Shown piece after piece: positions 27,847 to 36,511 of a stretch of DNA of 64,000 nt. The position numbers and the translations under genes are program-made. Within the stretch, counting starts at the first letter, position 1, and each line of letters opens with the position of its first letter. The notes under the pieces are model-generated. The model did not search any database. It was not told where the DNA came from and saw only the letters and a program-made list of their open reading frames with translations. The stretch is from Pseudomonas sp. NFACC02 (GTDB lineage: Bacteria > Pseudomonadota > Gammaproteobacteria > Pseudomonadales > Pseudomonadaceae). Where the stretch lies: the NCBI RefSeq assembly GCF_900110765.1, contig NZ_FOEO01000018.1, positions 1 through 64,000 on the forward strand, read 5' to 3'.

Positions 27847-28611
27847 ATGCCCCGCGAGCGCAGCGTTGTGGTGGTGTTACATGATGTCGCACCGCAGACC
27901 TGGGCCGACTACCGCCCCTTCGTCGAAGCCGTCGACGCCATGGGGAATATTCCAATGACCTGGCTGGTTGTGCCGGACTTTCACAAAAACGACCACGTCG
28001 ACAACGCGCCGGCCTTCCAGCGTCTGATGCATTCGCGTCTGGCGCGAGGCGACGAACTGGCGCTTCACGGCTACTACCATTGCGATGACGGCCCGGCACC
28101 GCGAACCCCTCATGCTTTTTTCATGCGGCGTATTTATACCTGGGAAGGCGAGTTCTACACCCTCGATTACCCTCAGGCGCTGCAACGTCTGGTAGCGGGC
28201 GTCAAGGTATTCGAGCGCCATGACTGGCCGCTGCACGGATTCGTCGCACCGGCCTGGCTCATGAGCGAAGCCACGCGAGCAGCCTTGCGCCAATTACCAC
28301 TGGACTACACCAGTGATGCGCAACATCTGTATCGTCTACCGGACTTTTCCCGGATCGAAGCACCGGGTATTGTCTGGAGCGCACGCAGTTCCTGGCGACG
28401 CGGACTGTCGAAAATAATCAGTGACCATCGCGAGGCTCATTTGCATAACGCCAACACCATTCGCCTCGGGCTGCACCCCGTGGACATGCGCCATGATTTT
28501 TCTCGTCAGTACTGGCTGAACACGCTCGAGCGCCTGCTGGAGGACGGCCGTACGCCCATGACCAAGTTTGCCTGGCTGCAGCGTCAGAGTGCCGTCAGGT
28601 CCGCCGCGTGA
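27847..28611 (+). CDS. DUF2334 polysaccharide deacetylase-like protein
   Basis: The 254-residue protein has the NodB-like fold pattern of DUF2334: VVVLHDVAPQTWADY (first metal-Asp region), DELALHGYYHCDDGP (HGxxH-like metal site) and a later WSARSSWRRGLS and LGLHPVDMRH. Family members are presumed to remove N-acetyl groups from sugars. Two starts are possible; ATG 27847 has GAGG 7 bases upstream, whereas ATG 27832 overlaps the preceding stop. It overlaps the next gene by four bases. No signal peptide, so action is probably cytosolic. Confidence 0.85.
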   Translation: MPRERSVVVVLHDVAPQTWADYRPFVEAVDAMGNIPMTWLVVPDFHKNDHVDNAPAFQRLMHSRLARGDELALHGYYHCDDGPAPRTPHAFFMRRIYTWEGEFYTLDYPQALQRLVAGVKVFERHDWPLHGFVAPAWLMSEATRAALRQLPLDYTSDAQHLYRLPDFSRIEAPGIVWSARSSWRRGLSKIISDHREAHLHNANTIRLGLHPVDMRHDFSRQYWLNTLERLLEDGRTPMTKFAWLQRQSAVRSAA

Positions 28612-29603
28612 AGCGACTTGTCTGGCTGGCGGTGCTGCTGTTACTTGCCCTTCTGATCCCGTTTTTCATGGGCGGCGCGGACATGTTTCACCGCCTGCGC
28701 AACTTTTCACCTGTGTTGCTACTGGGCATGTTCGGCATGGTCCTGGTCGGCTGGTGCATGAATACGATGCGCTTGCGACTGCTGTTAGGCGACAGCGCTC
28801 GGGGATTGGGAATGCGCAAGAGCCTGGCGGTGGTCATGGCCACTGAGTTCGCGTACTGCGCGACGCCAGGCGGCAGCGGCGCGCCGCTGACGTTGGTGGC
28901 CCTGCTGTCACGGAGTGGGATTGGTCCGGCGAAGAGCACAGCAGCGTTCGCCACGGACCAGCTCAACGACCTTGTCTTTTTTCTGCTCGCGCTGATCGGC
29001 ATCCTGATTTACGCCGTTTTCCACAAACTCAGCGAAAATCTGGAATGGATGCTCATTGCCAGCGCTTTGCTAATCGGTGCCGGCCTGTGTGCCTGCGCAG
29101 GCTTTGCGCGGTATCACCGTCGGATCATTCTGCTGAACGGCAAGCTGCTCAAGCGCCTTAAACGCAAAAACACCACGCGCATCCGGTGGGCGCGCAAGCT
29201 GTTGCACTTTCGGGACGCGCTGGCTGAAACCTGGAAGATGCCCCACCGCATTCTGCTCAAGGTCTTTGCCCTGACCTGCATTCACTGGAGCCTGCGCTAT
29301 AGCGTGATGTACCTGGCCTTGCGTGGGCTTGGCGTGGACATCGATTGGGCCTGGACATTTCTGGTGCAAATGCTCTCGCTGAGCGCGGGACAATTCAGCC
29401 TGTCGCCAGGTGGCGCCGGTGCTGCGGAATTGACGTCGGCGGCCCTGCTGGCGCCCATGGTGGGCAAATCGACCGCTGCCGCGGCGATTCTGATCTGGCG
29501 GATCGTGACCCACTACTTCTACCTGGTCGCGGGCGGACCGGTGTTTCTGCTGATGGTGGGCCGCCCCTTGTTGATGAAGCTACTCCGGGTCAAAACCGCG
29601 TGA
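28608..29603 (+). CDS. LPG synthase TM-region (UPF0104/YbhN-like) membrane protein
   Basis: The 331-residue protein has about 7-8 TM segments and the family landmarks ATPGGSGAPLTLVALL, FATDQLNDLVFF and the late LSPGGAGAAELTSAALL. This is the flippase-like domain of MprF without the lysyl-transferase half. Relatives move or handle lipid-linked substrates. The GTG start overlaps the stop of the deacetylase-like gene, giving a tightly coupled three-gene operon. Its 3' end overlaps the convergent small gene by 24 bases. Confidence 0.87.
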   Translation: MKRLVWLAVLLLLALLIPFFMGGADMFHRLRNFSPVLLLGMFGMVLVGWCMNTMRLRLLLGDSARGLGMRKSLAVVMATEFAYCATPGGSGAPLTLVALLSRSGIGPAKSTAAFATDQLNDLVFFLLALIGILIYAVFHKLSENLEWMLIASALLIGAGLCACAGFARYHRRIILLNGKLLKRLKRKNTTRIRWARKLLHFRDALAETWKMPHRILLKVFALTCIHWSLRYSVMYLALRGLGVDIDWAWTFLVQMLSLSAGQFSLSPGGAGAAELTSAALLAPMVGKSTAAAAILIWRIVTHYFYLVAGGPVFLLMVGRPLLMKLLRVKTA

Positions 29604-29771
29604 TGCCTCTTCTTCCTGTTCTTCAGGGTTGAGCTGCTCCCACAGCTGAGCGGCCCCCTCGAATTCAGTTCCGTCGTCAGGGGACAACGCCTCAGGGTCA
29701 TATCGGCTCAGACAGCCCTCACCCAGGGTGGGCGGCGCTTTGGAAGTGGCTTTATCAAGGGGGTCGGTCAT
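29580..29771 (-). CDS. Small acidic hypothetical protein (63 aa)
   Basis: The 63-residue product is very acidic (LNPEEQEEEASRGFDPE at the end) with no TM segment. GGAG stands 8 bases before the ATG at 29771. Its end overlaps the convergent membrane-protein gene by 24 bases. I recognise no domain; length and composition suggest a small conserved Pseudomonas protein. Confidence 0.55.
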   Translation of the reverse strand: MTDPLDKATSKAPPTLGEGCLSRYDPEALSPDDGTEFEGAAQLWEQLNPEEQEEEASRGFDPE

Positions 29772-29801
29772 GGCTGTGCTCCGCTGATACACGGATTTGA
29801 T

Positions 29802-29887
29802 TGCAGGAGCGAATTCATTCGCGAGCACCGATACGTGCGCTGCGCTGTATCGCCTGACACAGTGCATCGCGAATCAATTGGCTCCCA
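29802..29887. repeat. REPIN-like imperfect inverted pair
   Basis: An arm at 29802-29824 (TGCAGGAGCGAATTCATTCG then CGA) faces an imperfect inverse at 29867-29887 (TCGCGAATCAATTGGCTCCC then A). Arm type and spacing match Pseudomonas REP elements. It occupies the gap between the small acidic gene and purU. Confidence 0.7.
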
Positions 29888-29935
29888 CGTGTCCGGCGTT
29901 TGAACGCTACTTCTCTCGCAGCGCCTGTCGCCAGC

Positions 29936-30787
29936 TTAGTCGAACACCACGGTCTTGTTGTCATGCACCAACACGCGATCTTCCAGGTGCGCGCGCAGAC
30001 CACGGGCCAGCACCATCTTCTCGACGTCACGCCCGAAACGCACCATGTTCTCGATGCTGTCACGATGGCTGACGCGCACCACGTCCTGCTCGATGATGGG
30101 ACCGGCGTCCAGCTCTTCGGTGACGTAGTGACATGTCGCGCCAATCAGTTTCACGCCGCGCAGCGATGCTTGATGGTACGGCTTGGCGCCCACGAACGAA
30201 GGCAGGAAGCTGTGATGAATGTTGATGACCTGATGCGCATATTCACGGCAAAGGTCAGGTGGCAGGATCTGCATGTAACGGGCGAGGACAACGACTTCCG
30301 CTTCGTGTTGTTTCACCAGACGTGAGACTTCAGCGAAGGCGGGTTCCTTGTCCTTTGGATCGACCGGCACGTAGTGGTAGGGAATGTTGTGCCATTCGAC
30401 CATGCTGCGCAGGTCCTGGTGGTTGGAGATCACACAGGCGATTTCGCAATCCAGCTCATCGCTGTGCCAGCGGTGCAGCAGGTCTGCCAGGCAATGCGAT
30501 TCGCGGCTGGCCATCAGCACGACGCGTTTTTTCTGATCGGAGTCCGTGATGCGCCAGTCCATCGAAAACTCTTCGGCGATGGGGGTGAACGCCTCACGGA
30601 AACCGTCGAGGTCGAACGGCAGCGTGTCGGCACGGATTTCGTGACGCATGAAAAACCATCCGCTGAGGTTGTCAGAGTGATGGCTTGCTTCGGTAATCCA
30701 GCCGTTGTACGACGCCAGAAAGTTACTGACTTTGGCAACGATGCCTACACGGTCCGGGCACGCGATGACCAGACGAAAAGTGCGCAT
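29936..30787 (-). CDS. purU: Formyltetrahydrofolate deformylase
   Basis: The 283-residue enzyme has an N-terminal ACT domain (RLVIACPDRVGIVAKVSNFLA) and a formyl-transferase-like catalytic domain with the HHSFLPSFVGAKPYHQA block, the catalytic Asn-His-Asp arrangement, and LIGATCHYVTEELDAGPII. It hydrolyses 10-formyl-THF to THF and formate, feeding formate to purine synthesis and balancing the one-carbon pool. Length is normal. It is divergent from mvaT. Confidence 0.93.
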   Translation of the reverse strand: MRTFRLVIACPDRVGIVAKVSNFLASYNGWITEASHHSDNLSGWFFMRHEIRADTLPFDLDGFREAFTPIAEEFSMDWRITDSDQKKRVVLMASRESHCLADLLHRWHSDELDCEIACVISNHQDLRSMVEWHNIPYHYVPVDPKDKEPAFAEVSRLVKQHEAEVVVLARYMQILPPDLCREYAHQVINIHHSFLPSFVGAKPYHQASLRGVKLIGATCHYVTEELDAGPIIEQDVVRVSHRDSIENMVRFGRDVEKMVLARGLRAHLEDRVLVHDNKTVVFD

Positions 30788-31138
30788 GAGGGGGAAACTC
30801 CAGAACTTCGCAAAAGGCGGCTATTCTAACGGCTACCTCACGACTGTGCAGTATTCCGATGACACTGATTTCATCGGGAGCAAACGCACCCTCGGCCAGC
30901 GCTAATCGGGCTCGGCGCTCCGGGCAGGCCTCCCTCACACCGAACAAGGTGCCGTTAAGGCGCTCAATAGTGGCAGTCTTTTGAAAACCGCCCACATAAC
31001 ATTTGTTTCATGAACGCGCATGTCGCTTAGCTATTTCAAAATGCTACAGATAAAACTTTTCTTAAATGTTTACTTGCGCAAACGCTATGACTATTATTGC
31101 GTCATTACACCTTGCTCATCACAACACAGGTAACCCTC
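30788..31138. other. purU-mvaT divergent intergenic region (350 bp)
   Basis: The half next to mvaT (about 30985-31110) is AT-rich with several TTTCA/AAAT tracts and promoter-like boxes, such as TTGCGC near 31074 and TATTAT-like sequence near 31093. AT-rich leaders fit known autoregulation by MvaT-type proteins. No other gene is seen. Confidence 0.5.
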
Positions 31139-31516
31139 ATGTCCTTGATCAACGAATACCGCGCAACAGAAGAAGCCATCAAAGAACTGCAAGCGCGTCT
31201 GCAAAACCTGCAACAAGACGACAAACTGCAAAAGGAACTTGAGTTCGAAGGCAAACTGCGCACCCTGATGGGCGAATATCAGAAATCCCTGCGCGACATC
31301 ATCGCGCTGCTGGATCCAGACTCCAAAATGAAAGCCCCGCGTGGCGCTGTGGTAAAAACTACCGGCACCAAACGCGCGCGCAAGGTCAAGCAATACAAGA
31401 ACCCACACAACGGTGAAATCATCGAAACCAAAGGTGGCAACCACAAAACCCTGAAAGAGTGGAAAGCCAAGTGGGGCGGCGACGAGGTTGAAAGCTGGGC
31501 AACTCTGCTGGGCTAA
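31139..31516 (+). CDS. mvaT: MvaT-family H-NS-like xenogeneic silencer
   Basis: The 125-residue protein starts MSLINEYRATEEAIKELQAR, has an N-terminal coiled-coil oligomerisation part (about residues 1-60), a basic linker (KTTGTKRARKVKQYKNP) and a C-terminal AT-hook-like domain with the GGNHKTLKEWKAKWG motif. It binds AT-rich DNA minor groove and represses horizontally acquired genes. The ATG at 31139 fits the family start; a frame extension to 31097 has no support. A strong shared terminator follows. Confidence 0.94.
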   Translation: MSLINEYRATEEAIKELQARLQNLQQDDKLQKELEFEGKLRTLMGEYQKSLRDIIALLDPDSKMKAPRGAVVKTTGTKRARKVKQYKNPHNGEIIETKGGNHKTLKEWKAKWGGDEVESWATLLG

Positions 31517-31564
31517 TTACCCGCGTAGTGCGATAGCTGTTGTGCAGTGATGTGCGACTCAAGA

Positions 31565-31592
31565 AAAACGCCAGCAAATGCTGGCGTTTTTT
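31565..31592. terminator. Bidirectional terminator between mvaT and sbcB
   Basis: AAAACGCCAGCA-AA-TGCTGGCGTTTT is flanked by T runs in both directions. It lies 48 bases after mvaT and 25 bases after the convergent sbcB stop. Confidence 0.9.
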
Positions 31593-31617
31593 ATGGGCGG
31601 CGAACGGTCCTGCCCCG

Positions 31618-33048
31618 TTATAAATTCAGCCGCTGTTGAAGTTGCAGCGAATAGTCCTGCCACTGGCTTAGCACCTTGAGCTGCTCGGGCGTCGCGGTAA
31701 GGGACTGCGCAATCAAGGCTTTGGTAAACGCTTTCAAGGTGTTGGGCGCTCCGGCCTGTGGGTCGGTCAAGCGCAGCTGGCAAAAGCGTAACCAGCGTTG
31801 TTGCTCTTCGACGCTGAGGGTTTCGGCAAAGTTTCGGGCACGGTAACGGAACAATAACTCGGGAAGACGAGGGTCATCGAACGGCCAGGCTTCGTTGCCC
31901 AGTCGCGGCGGCTCTGCATTACGAACCTGCTCGCAGAGACGACGATCCCGGTCATTAATAAAGCCGTCATATAGCTGCTGCTCGGGGTCCTCACTCACAG
32001 CGAACTCATCACTGGCGTAAACCTTTTTCAACTTTTCCTGCCAGATCGCCTGCCCCTCGTTCAGACGCAAGACCCGATCTTTAAAGACGCTCATGTCCAA
32101 CTGCAATCGCTGACGGTCTTCCTCGCGCAAGACGCTCAAGGGGGCGACAACCGGGCATTTATTTATATGCAGTAATTTGAGCGGCACCGGCAACTGCCCC
32201 TCCAAAAGATCTTCACGACGCGTATATAAGCGCTGGCGCAAGGTCTCACCGTCTTCTTCCAGCAAGGGACTGTGGTCATGAAAAAGGTCGCAGACGATCA
32301 GCGCATTACGATTGGTCGGGTGCCAGGCCAGCGGTAATACGACGCCCACGTAACTTCGTGCTGCGGAGAACCGGCCAGATATATGCACCAGTGGCTGCAA
32401 CAGGCGTATTTGCTCCTGCACCTTGTGCTTGCTGCGTAATTGAAAAAGATAGTCGTACAGCTTGGGTTGTTTGTCGCGAATCAACCGCGCGAGTGCAATA
32501 GTTGCACGCACATCGGAGAGCGCATCGTGCGCCTGACCGTGATCTATACCATTGGCAGCCGTGAGACGTTCGAGCTTCAGCGTGACGCGCCCGTCTTCTT
32601 CCGGCCACACAATGCCTTCAGGTCGAAGGGCATATGCGGTACGCACAACATCGATCAAGTCCCAGCGGCTGTTGCCGCCCTGCCACTCTCGCCCATACGG
32701 GTCGAAGAAGTTGCGATACAGACTGTAGCGCGTCATTTCGTCATCGAAACGCAGCGTGTTGTAACCGGCCCCACACGTACCGGGTTTTGAGAGTTCGGCA
32801 TGCACGCGCGTCATGAAATCCGCTTCGCACAATCCCTTTTCCGCCAGTCGGGCCGGGGTAATGCCCGTGACCAGGCAGGCCGCAGGATGCGGCAGGATAT
32901 CGTCGCTTGGCTGGCAGTAGAGGTTGACGGGATCGGCGATTTCGTTGAGCTGCTCATCGGTGCGTATGCCCGCCATCTGCAGAGGACGGTCGTTACGCGG
33001 ATTGATCCCGGTGGTTTCGTAGTCGTACCAGAAGATGCTGGAGGTCAC
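31618..33048 (-). CDS. sbcB: Exodeoxyribonuclease I
   Basis: The 476-residue enzyme opens with the DEDD exonuclease motif FWYDYETTGINPRNDRPLQM (catalytic Asp 9 and Glu 11), has GYNTLRFDDEMTRYSLYRNF and HDALSDVRATIALA, then the SH3-like and helical ExoI C-terminal domains. It degrades single-stranded DNA 3' to 5' in mismatch repair and recombination. The GTG start at 33048 gives a length almost equal to the E. coli enzyme (475 residues), with AGGATCAGG upstream; the open frame extends 116 codons further but without homology. Confidence 0.92.
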   Translation of the reverse strand: MTSSIFWYDYETTGINPRNDRPLQMAGIRTDEQLNEIADPVNLYCQPSDDILPHPAACLVTGITPARLAEKGLCEADFMTRVHAELSKPGTCGAGYNTLRFDDEMTRYSLYRNFFDPYGREWQGGNSRWDLIDVVRTAYALRPEGIVWPEEDGRVTLKLERLTAANGIDHGQAHDALSDVRATIALARLIRDKQPKLYDYLFQLRSKHKVQEQIRLLQPLVHISGRFSAARSYVGVVLPLAWHPTNRNALIVCDLFHDHSPLLEEDGETLRQRLYTRREDLLEGQLPVPLKLLHINKCPVVAPLSVLREEDRQRLQLDMSVFKDRVLRLNEGQAIWQEKLKKVYASDEFAVSEDPEQQLYDGFINDRDRRLCEQVRNAEPPRLGNEAWPFDDPRLPELLFRYRARNFAETLSVEEQQRWLRFCQLRLTDPQAGAPNTLKAFTKALIAQSLTATPEQLKVLSQWQDYSLQLQQRLNL

Positions 33049-33200
33049 GGGCCTGATCCTGAACAAAAGACCGAGGCAGTCTAACAGATGGTCCTGGCGC
33101 TCCATCGAGGCGGCAGATGTAACCGGGTTATGCGCAGGTTGCTTACCTCCCCCACCGTGGCTAGCATCAGACTTTATTTCAAGGCGTATCCCTCCCCACA

Positions 33201-33938
33201 ATGTCCTCCTCGCACGCTTGGCCAAGGATCGCTGCGCAGCCTGCCCCGCTGGACACCCGTATCCGCATGGAAACCCCGGAAGGCATCGACCTGATGCTGC
33301 GTCCCGCCGGACTGTTGTCGCGCTCGCTGGCCTTTGGCATCGATCTGCTGGTTCGCGGTGCCCTGCTGGCCGGACTGTTTTTTCTACTGGGAGCACTTGG
33401 CGAGTTCGGCACCGGCGTATTCGTGTTGGTGCTGTTTCTGATCAACTGGTGGTACATGGTGCTGTTCGAGGTCCTGCATCAGGGGCGCACACCCGGCAAG
33501 CAGATCATGGGGCTGCGCGTTGTACACGATGACGGCACGCCGGTCGGCTGGTCGGCGTCGCTGCTGCGTAACCTGTTGCGTTTTGTCGACATGCTGCCGT
33601 TCGGTTACAGCGTGGGGGCGTTTGCCTGCTTGCAGCATCCCCTGTTCAAACGCCTTGGCGACCTGGCCGCGGGGACGCTGGTGATTTACCGCGACACACC
33701 GACGCCGCGCCCGACGCTGCCCGAGGCCTCCCCCATGACATCGCCGTTGGTGCTGACCTTGTCGGAGCAACGCGCCGTACTGGCCTTCGCCGAACGCCAG
33801 CAAGGGCTCGCACCGGCGCGGGTCGAGGAGCTTGCCTCGATCCTCGTCGAACCGTTGCAAATGCCGCTACACACCCCGCCGCAACAGGCGGTGAGCCAGT
33901 TGAACGGCATCGCTCACTCACTGGCGGGATCGACATGA
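33201..33938 (+). CDS. RDD-family membrane protein
   Basis: The 245-residue protein has the RDD domain: RPAGLLSRSLAFGIDLLVRG with the Arg and first Asp, about three to four TM segments, RTPGKQIMGLRVVHDDG, and LLRNLLRFVDMLPF with the second Asp. The last 80 residues are soluble. RDD proteins are thought to be small membrane transport or scaffold proteins. It leads a four-gene operon, 13 bases before the SpoIIM-like gene, and is divergent from sbcB. Confidence 0.87.
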   Translation: MSSSHAWPRIAAQPAPLDTRIRMETPEGIDLMLRPAGLLSRSLAFGIDLLVRGALLAGLFFLLGALGEFGTGVFVLVLFLINWWYMVLFEVLHQGRTPGKQIMGLRVVHDDGTPVGWSASLLRNLLRFVDMLPFGYSVGAFACLQHPLFKRLGDLAAGTLVIYRDTPTPRPTLPEASPMTSPLVLTLSEQRAVLAFAERQQGLAPARVEELASILVEPLQMPLHTPPQQAVSQLNGIAHSLAGST

Positions 33939-33951
33939 AGCGGAGCTCGCC

Positions 33952-34932
33952 ATGAAGCAAGGCCAGTTCGAACAACGCCATCGAGGTACCTGGCAACAGT
34001 TCAGCGAACGCCTCGACGCGCTGGAACGCAGCCGTCGCAGGCACGAAGCGGGCGATGGCTTCACACAGGCCTACCGGCAAATCTGCCAGCACCTGGCCCT
34101 GGCTCAAGCGCGCGGTTACAGCAGCCATCTGATCGAGCCCCTGCAACAGCTCGCCATGCGCGGTCACCAACAGCTGTATCGCCATCACAGTCAGTTCGCC
34201 GCCCGGTTGCTGGCGTTCGTACTGGCCGATTTCCCCCGTCTCGTGCGCGCCGAATGGCGGCTCGTCACGTTAGCCCTGGTCTTGTTCTTCGGTAGCCTGA
34301 TCGTCATGGGACTGCTGGTGTACGGGTATCCGGACCTGATCTACAGCGTGGTCAGTCCGGCCCAAGTCAGCGAGATGGAGTCGATGTACGACCCGGCGGC
34401 ACGTCGTATCGGTCAGGCAGCCGAACGCGCCTCAAGCACCGACTGGCTGATGTTCGGTTACTACATCATGCACAACGTCGGTATCGCCTTTCAGACCTTC
34501 GCCAGCGGTTTGCTGTTTGGCCTGGGCAGTCTGTTTTTCCTGTTCTTCAACGGTCTGCTGATCGGTGCCGTAGCGGGTCACCTGACCGATGTCGGCTTCG
34601 GCCAGACCTTCTGGCCGTTCGTGGTGGGGCATGGCGCCTTTGAATTGACCGCCATTGCCCTGGCCGGCGCCGCGGGTCTGAAACTGGGCTGGGCGTTGCT
34701 CGCACCCGGCCCGATGCGGCGCGGTGAAGCCCTGCGCATCGCCGCACAAACCAGCGTCCGGCTGATCGGCGGCGTCATGTTGTTCCTGTTGATTGCCGCG
34801 TTTATCGAAGCCTACTGGTCGTCGATGACCTGGCCGCAGCCCGCCACCAAATACCTGGTGGGCGCCGTACTGTGGGCGTTGGTGGCGTCCTATCTGATCT
34901 TTGCCGGGCGCACGTCCCATGCGCCTGACTGA
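33952..34932 (+). CDS. SpoIIM-family integral membrane protein
   Basis: The 326-residue protein has a charged N-terminal cytosolic region, then about five TM segments (for example LVTLALVLFFGSLIVMGLLV). The family landmarks are NVGIAFQTFASGLLFGLGSLFF and FVVGHGAFELTAIALAGAAG. SpoIIM-type proteins outside spore formers are of unknown role, usually beside RDD and MoxR genes. CGGAG precedes its ATG. It overlaps the next gene by 14 bases. Confidence 0.87.
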   Translation: MKQGQFEQRHRGTWQQFSERLDALERSRRRHEAGDGFTQAYRQICQHLALAQARGYSSHLIEPLQQLAMRGHQQLYRHHSQFAARLLAFVLADFPRLVRAEWRLVTLALVLFFGSLIVMGLLVYGYPDLIYSVVSPAQVSEMESMYDPAARRIGQAAERASSTDWLMFGYYIMHNVGIAFQTFASGLLFGLGSLFFLFFNGLLIGAVAGHLTDVGFGQTFWPFVVGHGAFELTAIALAGAAGLKLGWALLAPGPMRRGEALRIAAQTSVRLIGGVMLFLLIAAFIEAYWSSMTWPQPATKYLVGAVLWALVASYLIFAGRTSHAPD

Positions 34933-36511
34933 AGCCTGCGTGGCGATTCGCCCGCGCAATCCATGGGAAGCCATCGACCTCGGCGTGCTGCTCGCACGTC
35001 AGCATCGGCGCCTGCTGATGACGAGCTGGGCGATGATCACGTTGCCGATTTTCGCGCTGATCAGTGGGTTGCTTTGGGACTACCCCAGCGTCGCGGTGCT
35101 GCTGTTCTGGTGGCTCAAGCCTGCGTACGAACGGTTGCCGCTGCTGATCCTTTCCCAGGCGCTGTTCGGTGCGCCCCCGTCGTTGAAAGACGCGCTCAGG
35201 GCCTGGCCGCGTGCGCTCAAACCCCAATTGCTCGCCAGCCTGACGTGGCGACGATTCAGCTTGAGCCGCAGCTTCTATCTGCCCGTGCAACAGCTTGAAG
35301 GCCTGGACGGACTGGCCCGGGCACAACGCATCGCACTGCTGGGAGAAAAGGACCGACGCGTCGCCCGCTGTCTGACGTCCCTGGGCAGCACGCTGGAGAT
35401 GGGCTTCTGGGTCAGCGCGATGCTGCTGTTCTACGCGCTCATTCCCCAGCAGGTCGAACTGGACTGGTCGTGGCGCAGCCTGCTGGACATCGAAGGGAAC
35501 TGGAACTGGCTGGAACATTTGACCAACGCGTTCTACGCGCTGGTGCTGGTGTTCTGGGGTCCGACCTATGTCTCGTGCGGTTTCGCCCTGTACCTCAATC
35601 GCCGTACGACGCTGGAAGCCTGGGACATCGAGCTCGCGTTCCGCCAGTTGCGTCAGCGTGTGATGGGCAGTGCCTACGCGCTGTTGATCGGCGTCTCGCT
35701 TGCGTTCAGCCTGTCGCCGTCGAGCGCGATGGCCGCCGAGACCACAGACGAATCGAATTACAGTTGTCCGTTACCGCCGCTGGATTCCGCCTCGGCGGAC
35801 GAGCAGGTGGCAGGCCCCGCCGCGCCGCGTCTGCTGAACCAGCCGTTGACCAGCCAGGCCTCACGGCAAGCCATCAAGGCCGTGCTGGACGGCCCGCCCT
35901 TCAAGAACCCGAAAACCGTCTCGGGCTGGCGAATCGCCGAACAGAAGCACCATGCAAAGACTGGCGACACCCCTCAATGGCTGGCGAAGCTGATCGTGGG
36001 GTTATTGAACGCAGGCAAAACCCTGTCAACCGTTTTCGAAGCGCTGCTGTGGACCTTGATCGCCGTAGTCGTAGCCTGGATTGGTTGGCGTTACCGCGCC
36101 TGGTTCGGCACCTTTGTGGGCAGGGGCCAGCGCAAGACGCCCTCTGCGCGTGCAACGCCTCATCAATTATTTGGTTTGCAGGTGGCTGCCGAGAGTTTGC
36201 CGGATGACGTCGCCACTGCCGCAGAAAAACTCTGGCCACACGCCCCCCGCGAGGCGCTCAGCCTGCTCTACCGCGCCCTGCTCAACCGTCTGCTGACCGA
36301 CTATCAACTGCCACTTAAGAATGCCGATACCGAAGGTCAGGTGCTGGCGCGGGTCGACGCCTTGAACCAGCCGCCGCTCCACGCCTACAGCCATGAACTG
36401 ACACGCCACTGGCAAAATCTGGCCTATGGTCATCAGCTCCCTGACGCGGATGTGCAGCAGGCCCTGTGTGACGAATGGCGACGGTTGTTCGCCCGTGGAG
36501 CCGCCGCATGA
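34919..36511 (+). CDS. Membrane protein with C-terminal DUF4129 domain
   Basis: The 530-residue protein has an N-terminal multi-TM half (for example LLMTSWAMITLPIFALISGL), a periplasmic linker after a TM ending FSLSPSSAMAAE (about residue 280), a further TM (LLWTLIAVVVAWIGWRY, about residue 390) and a cytosolic C-terminal region (EALSLLYRALLNRLLTDYQL) that fits DUF4129, a domain often next to transglutaminase-like proteins. Start 34919 (MRLTEACVAIRP) was chosen over 34901; both overlap the SpoIIM gene. Function unknown. Confidence 0.82.
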   Translation: MRLTEACVAIRPRNPWEAIDLGVLLARQHRRLLMTSWAMITLPIFALISGLLWDYPSVAVLLFWWLKPAYERLPLLILSQALFGAPPSLKDALRAWPRALKPQLLASLTWRRFSLSRSFYLPVQQLEGLDGLARAQRIALLGEKDRRVARCLTSLGSTLEMGFWVSAMLLFYALIPQQVELDWSWRSLLDIEGNWNWLEHLTNAFYALVLVFWGPTYVSCGFALYLNRRTTLEAWDIELAFRQLRQRVMGSAYALLIGVSLAFSLSPSSAMAAETTDESNYSCPLPPLDSASADEQVAGPAAPRLLNQPLTSQASRQAIKAVLDGPPFKNPKTVSGWRIAEQKHHAKTGDTPQWLAKLIVGLLNAGKTLSTVFEALLWTLIAVVVAWIGWRYRAWFGTFVGRGQRKTPSARATPHQLFGLQVAAESLPDDVATAAEKLWPHAPREALSLLYRALLNRLLTDYQLPLKNADTEGQVLARVDALNQPPLHAYSHELTRHWQNLAYGHQLPDADVQQALCDEWRRLFARGAAA

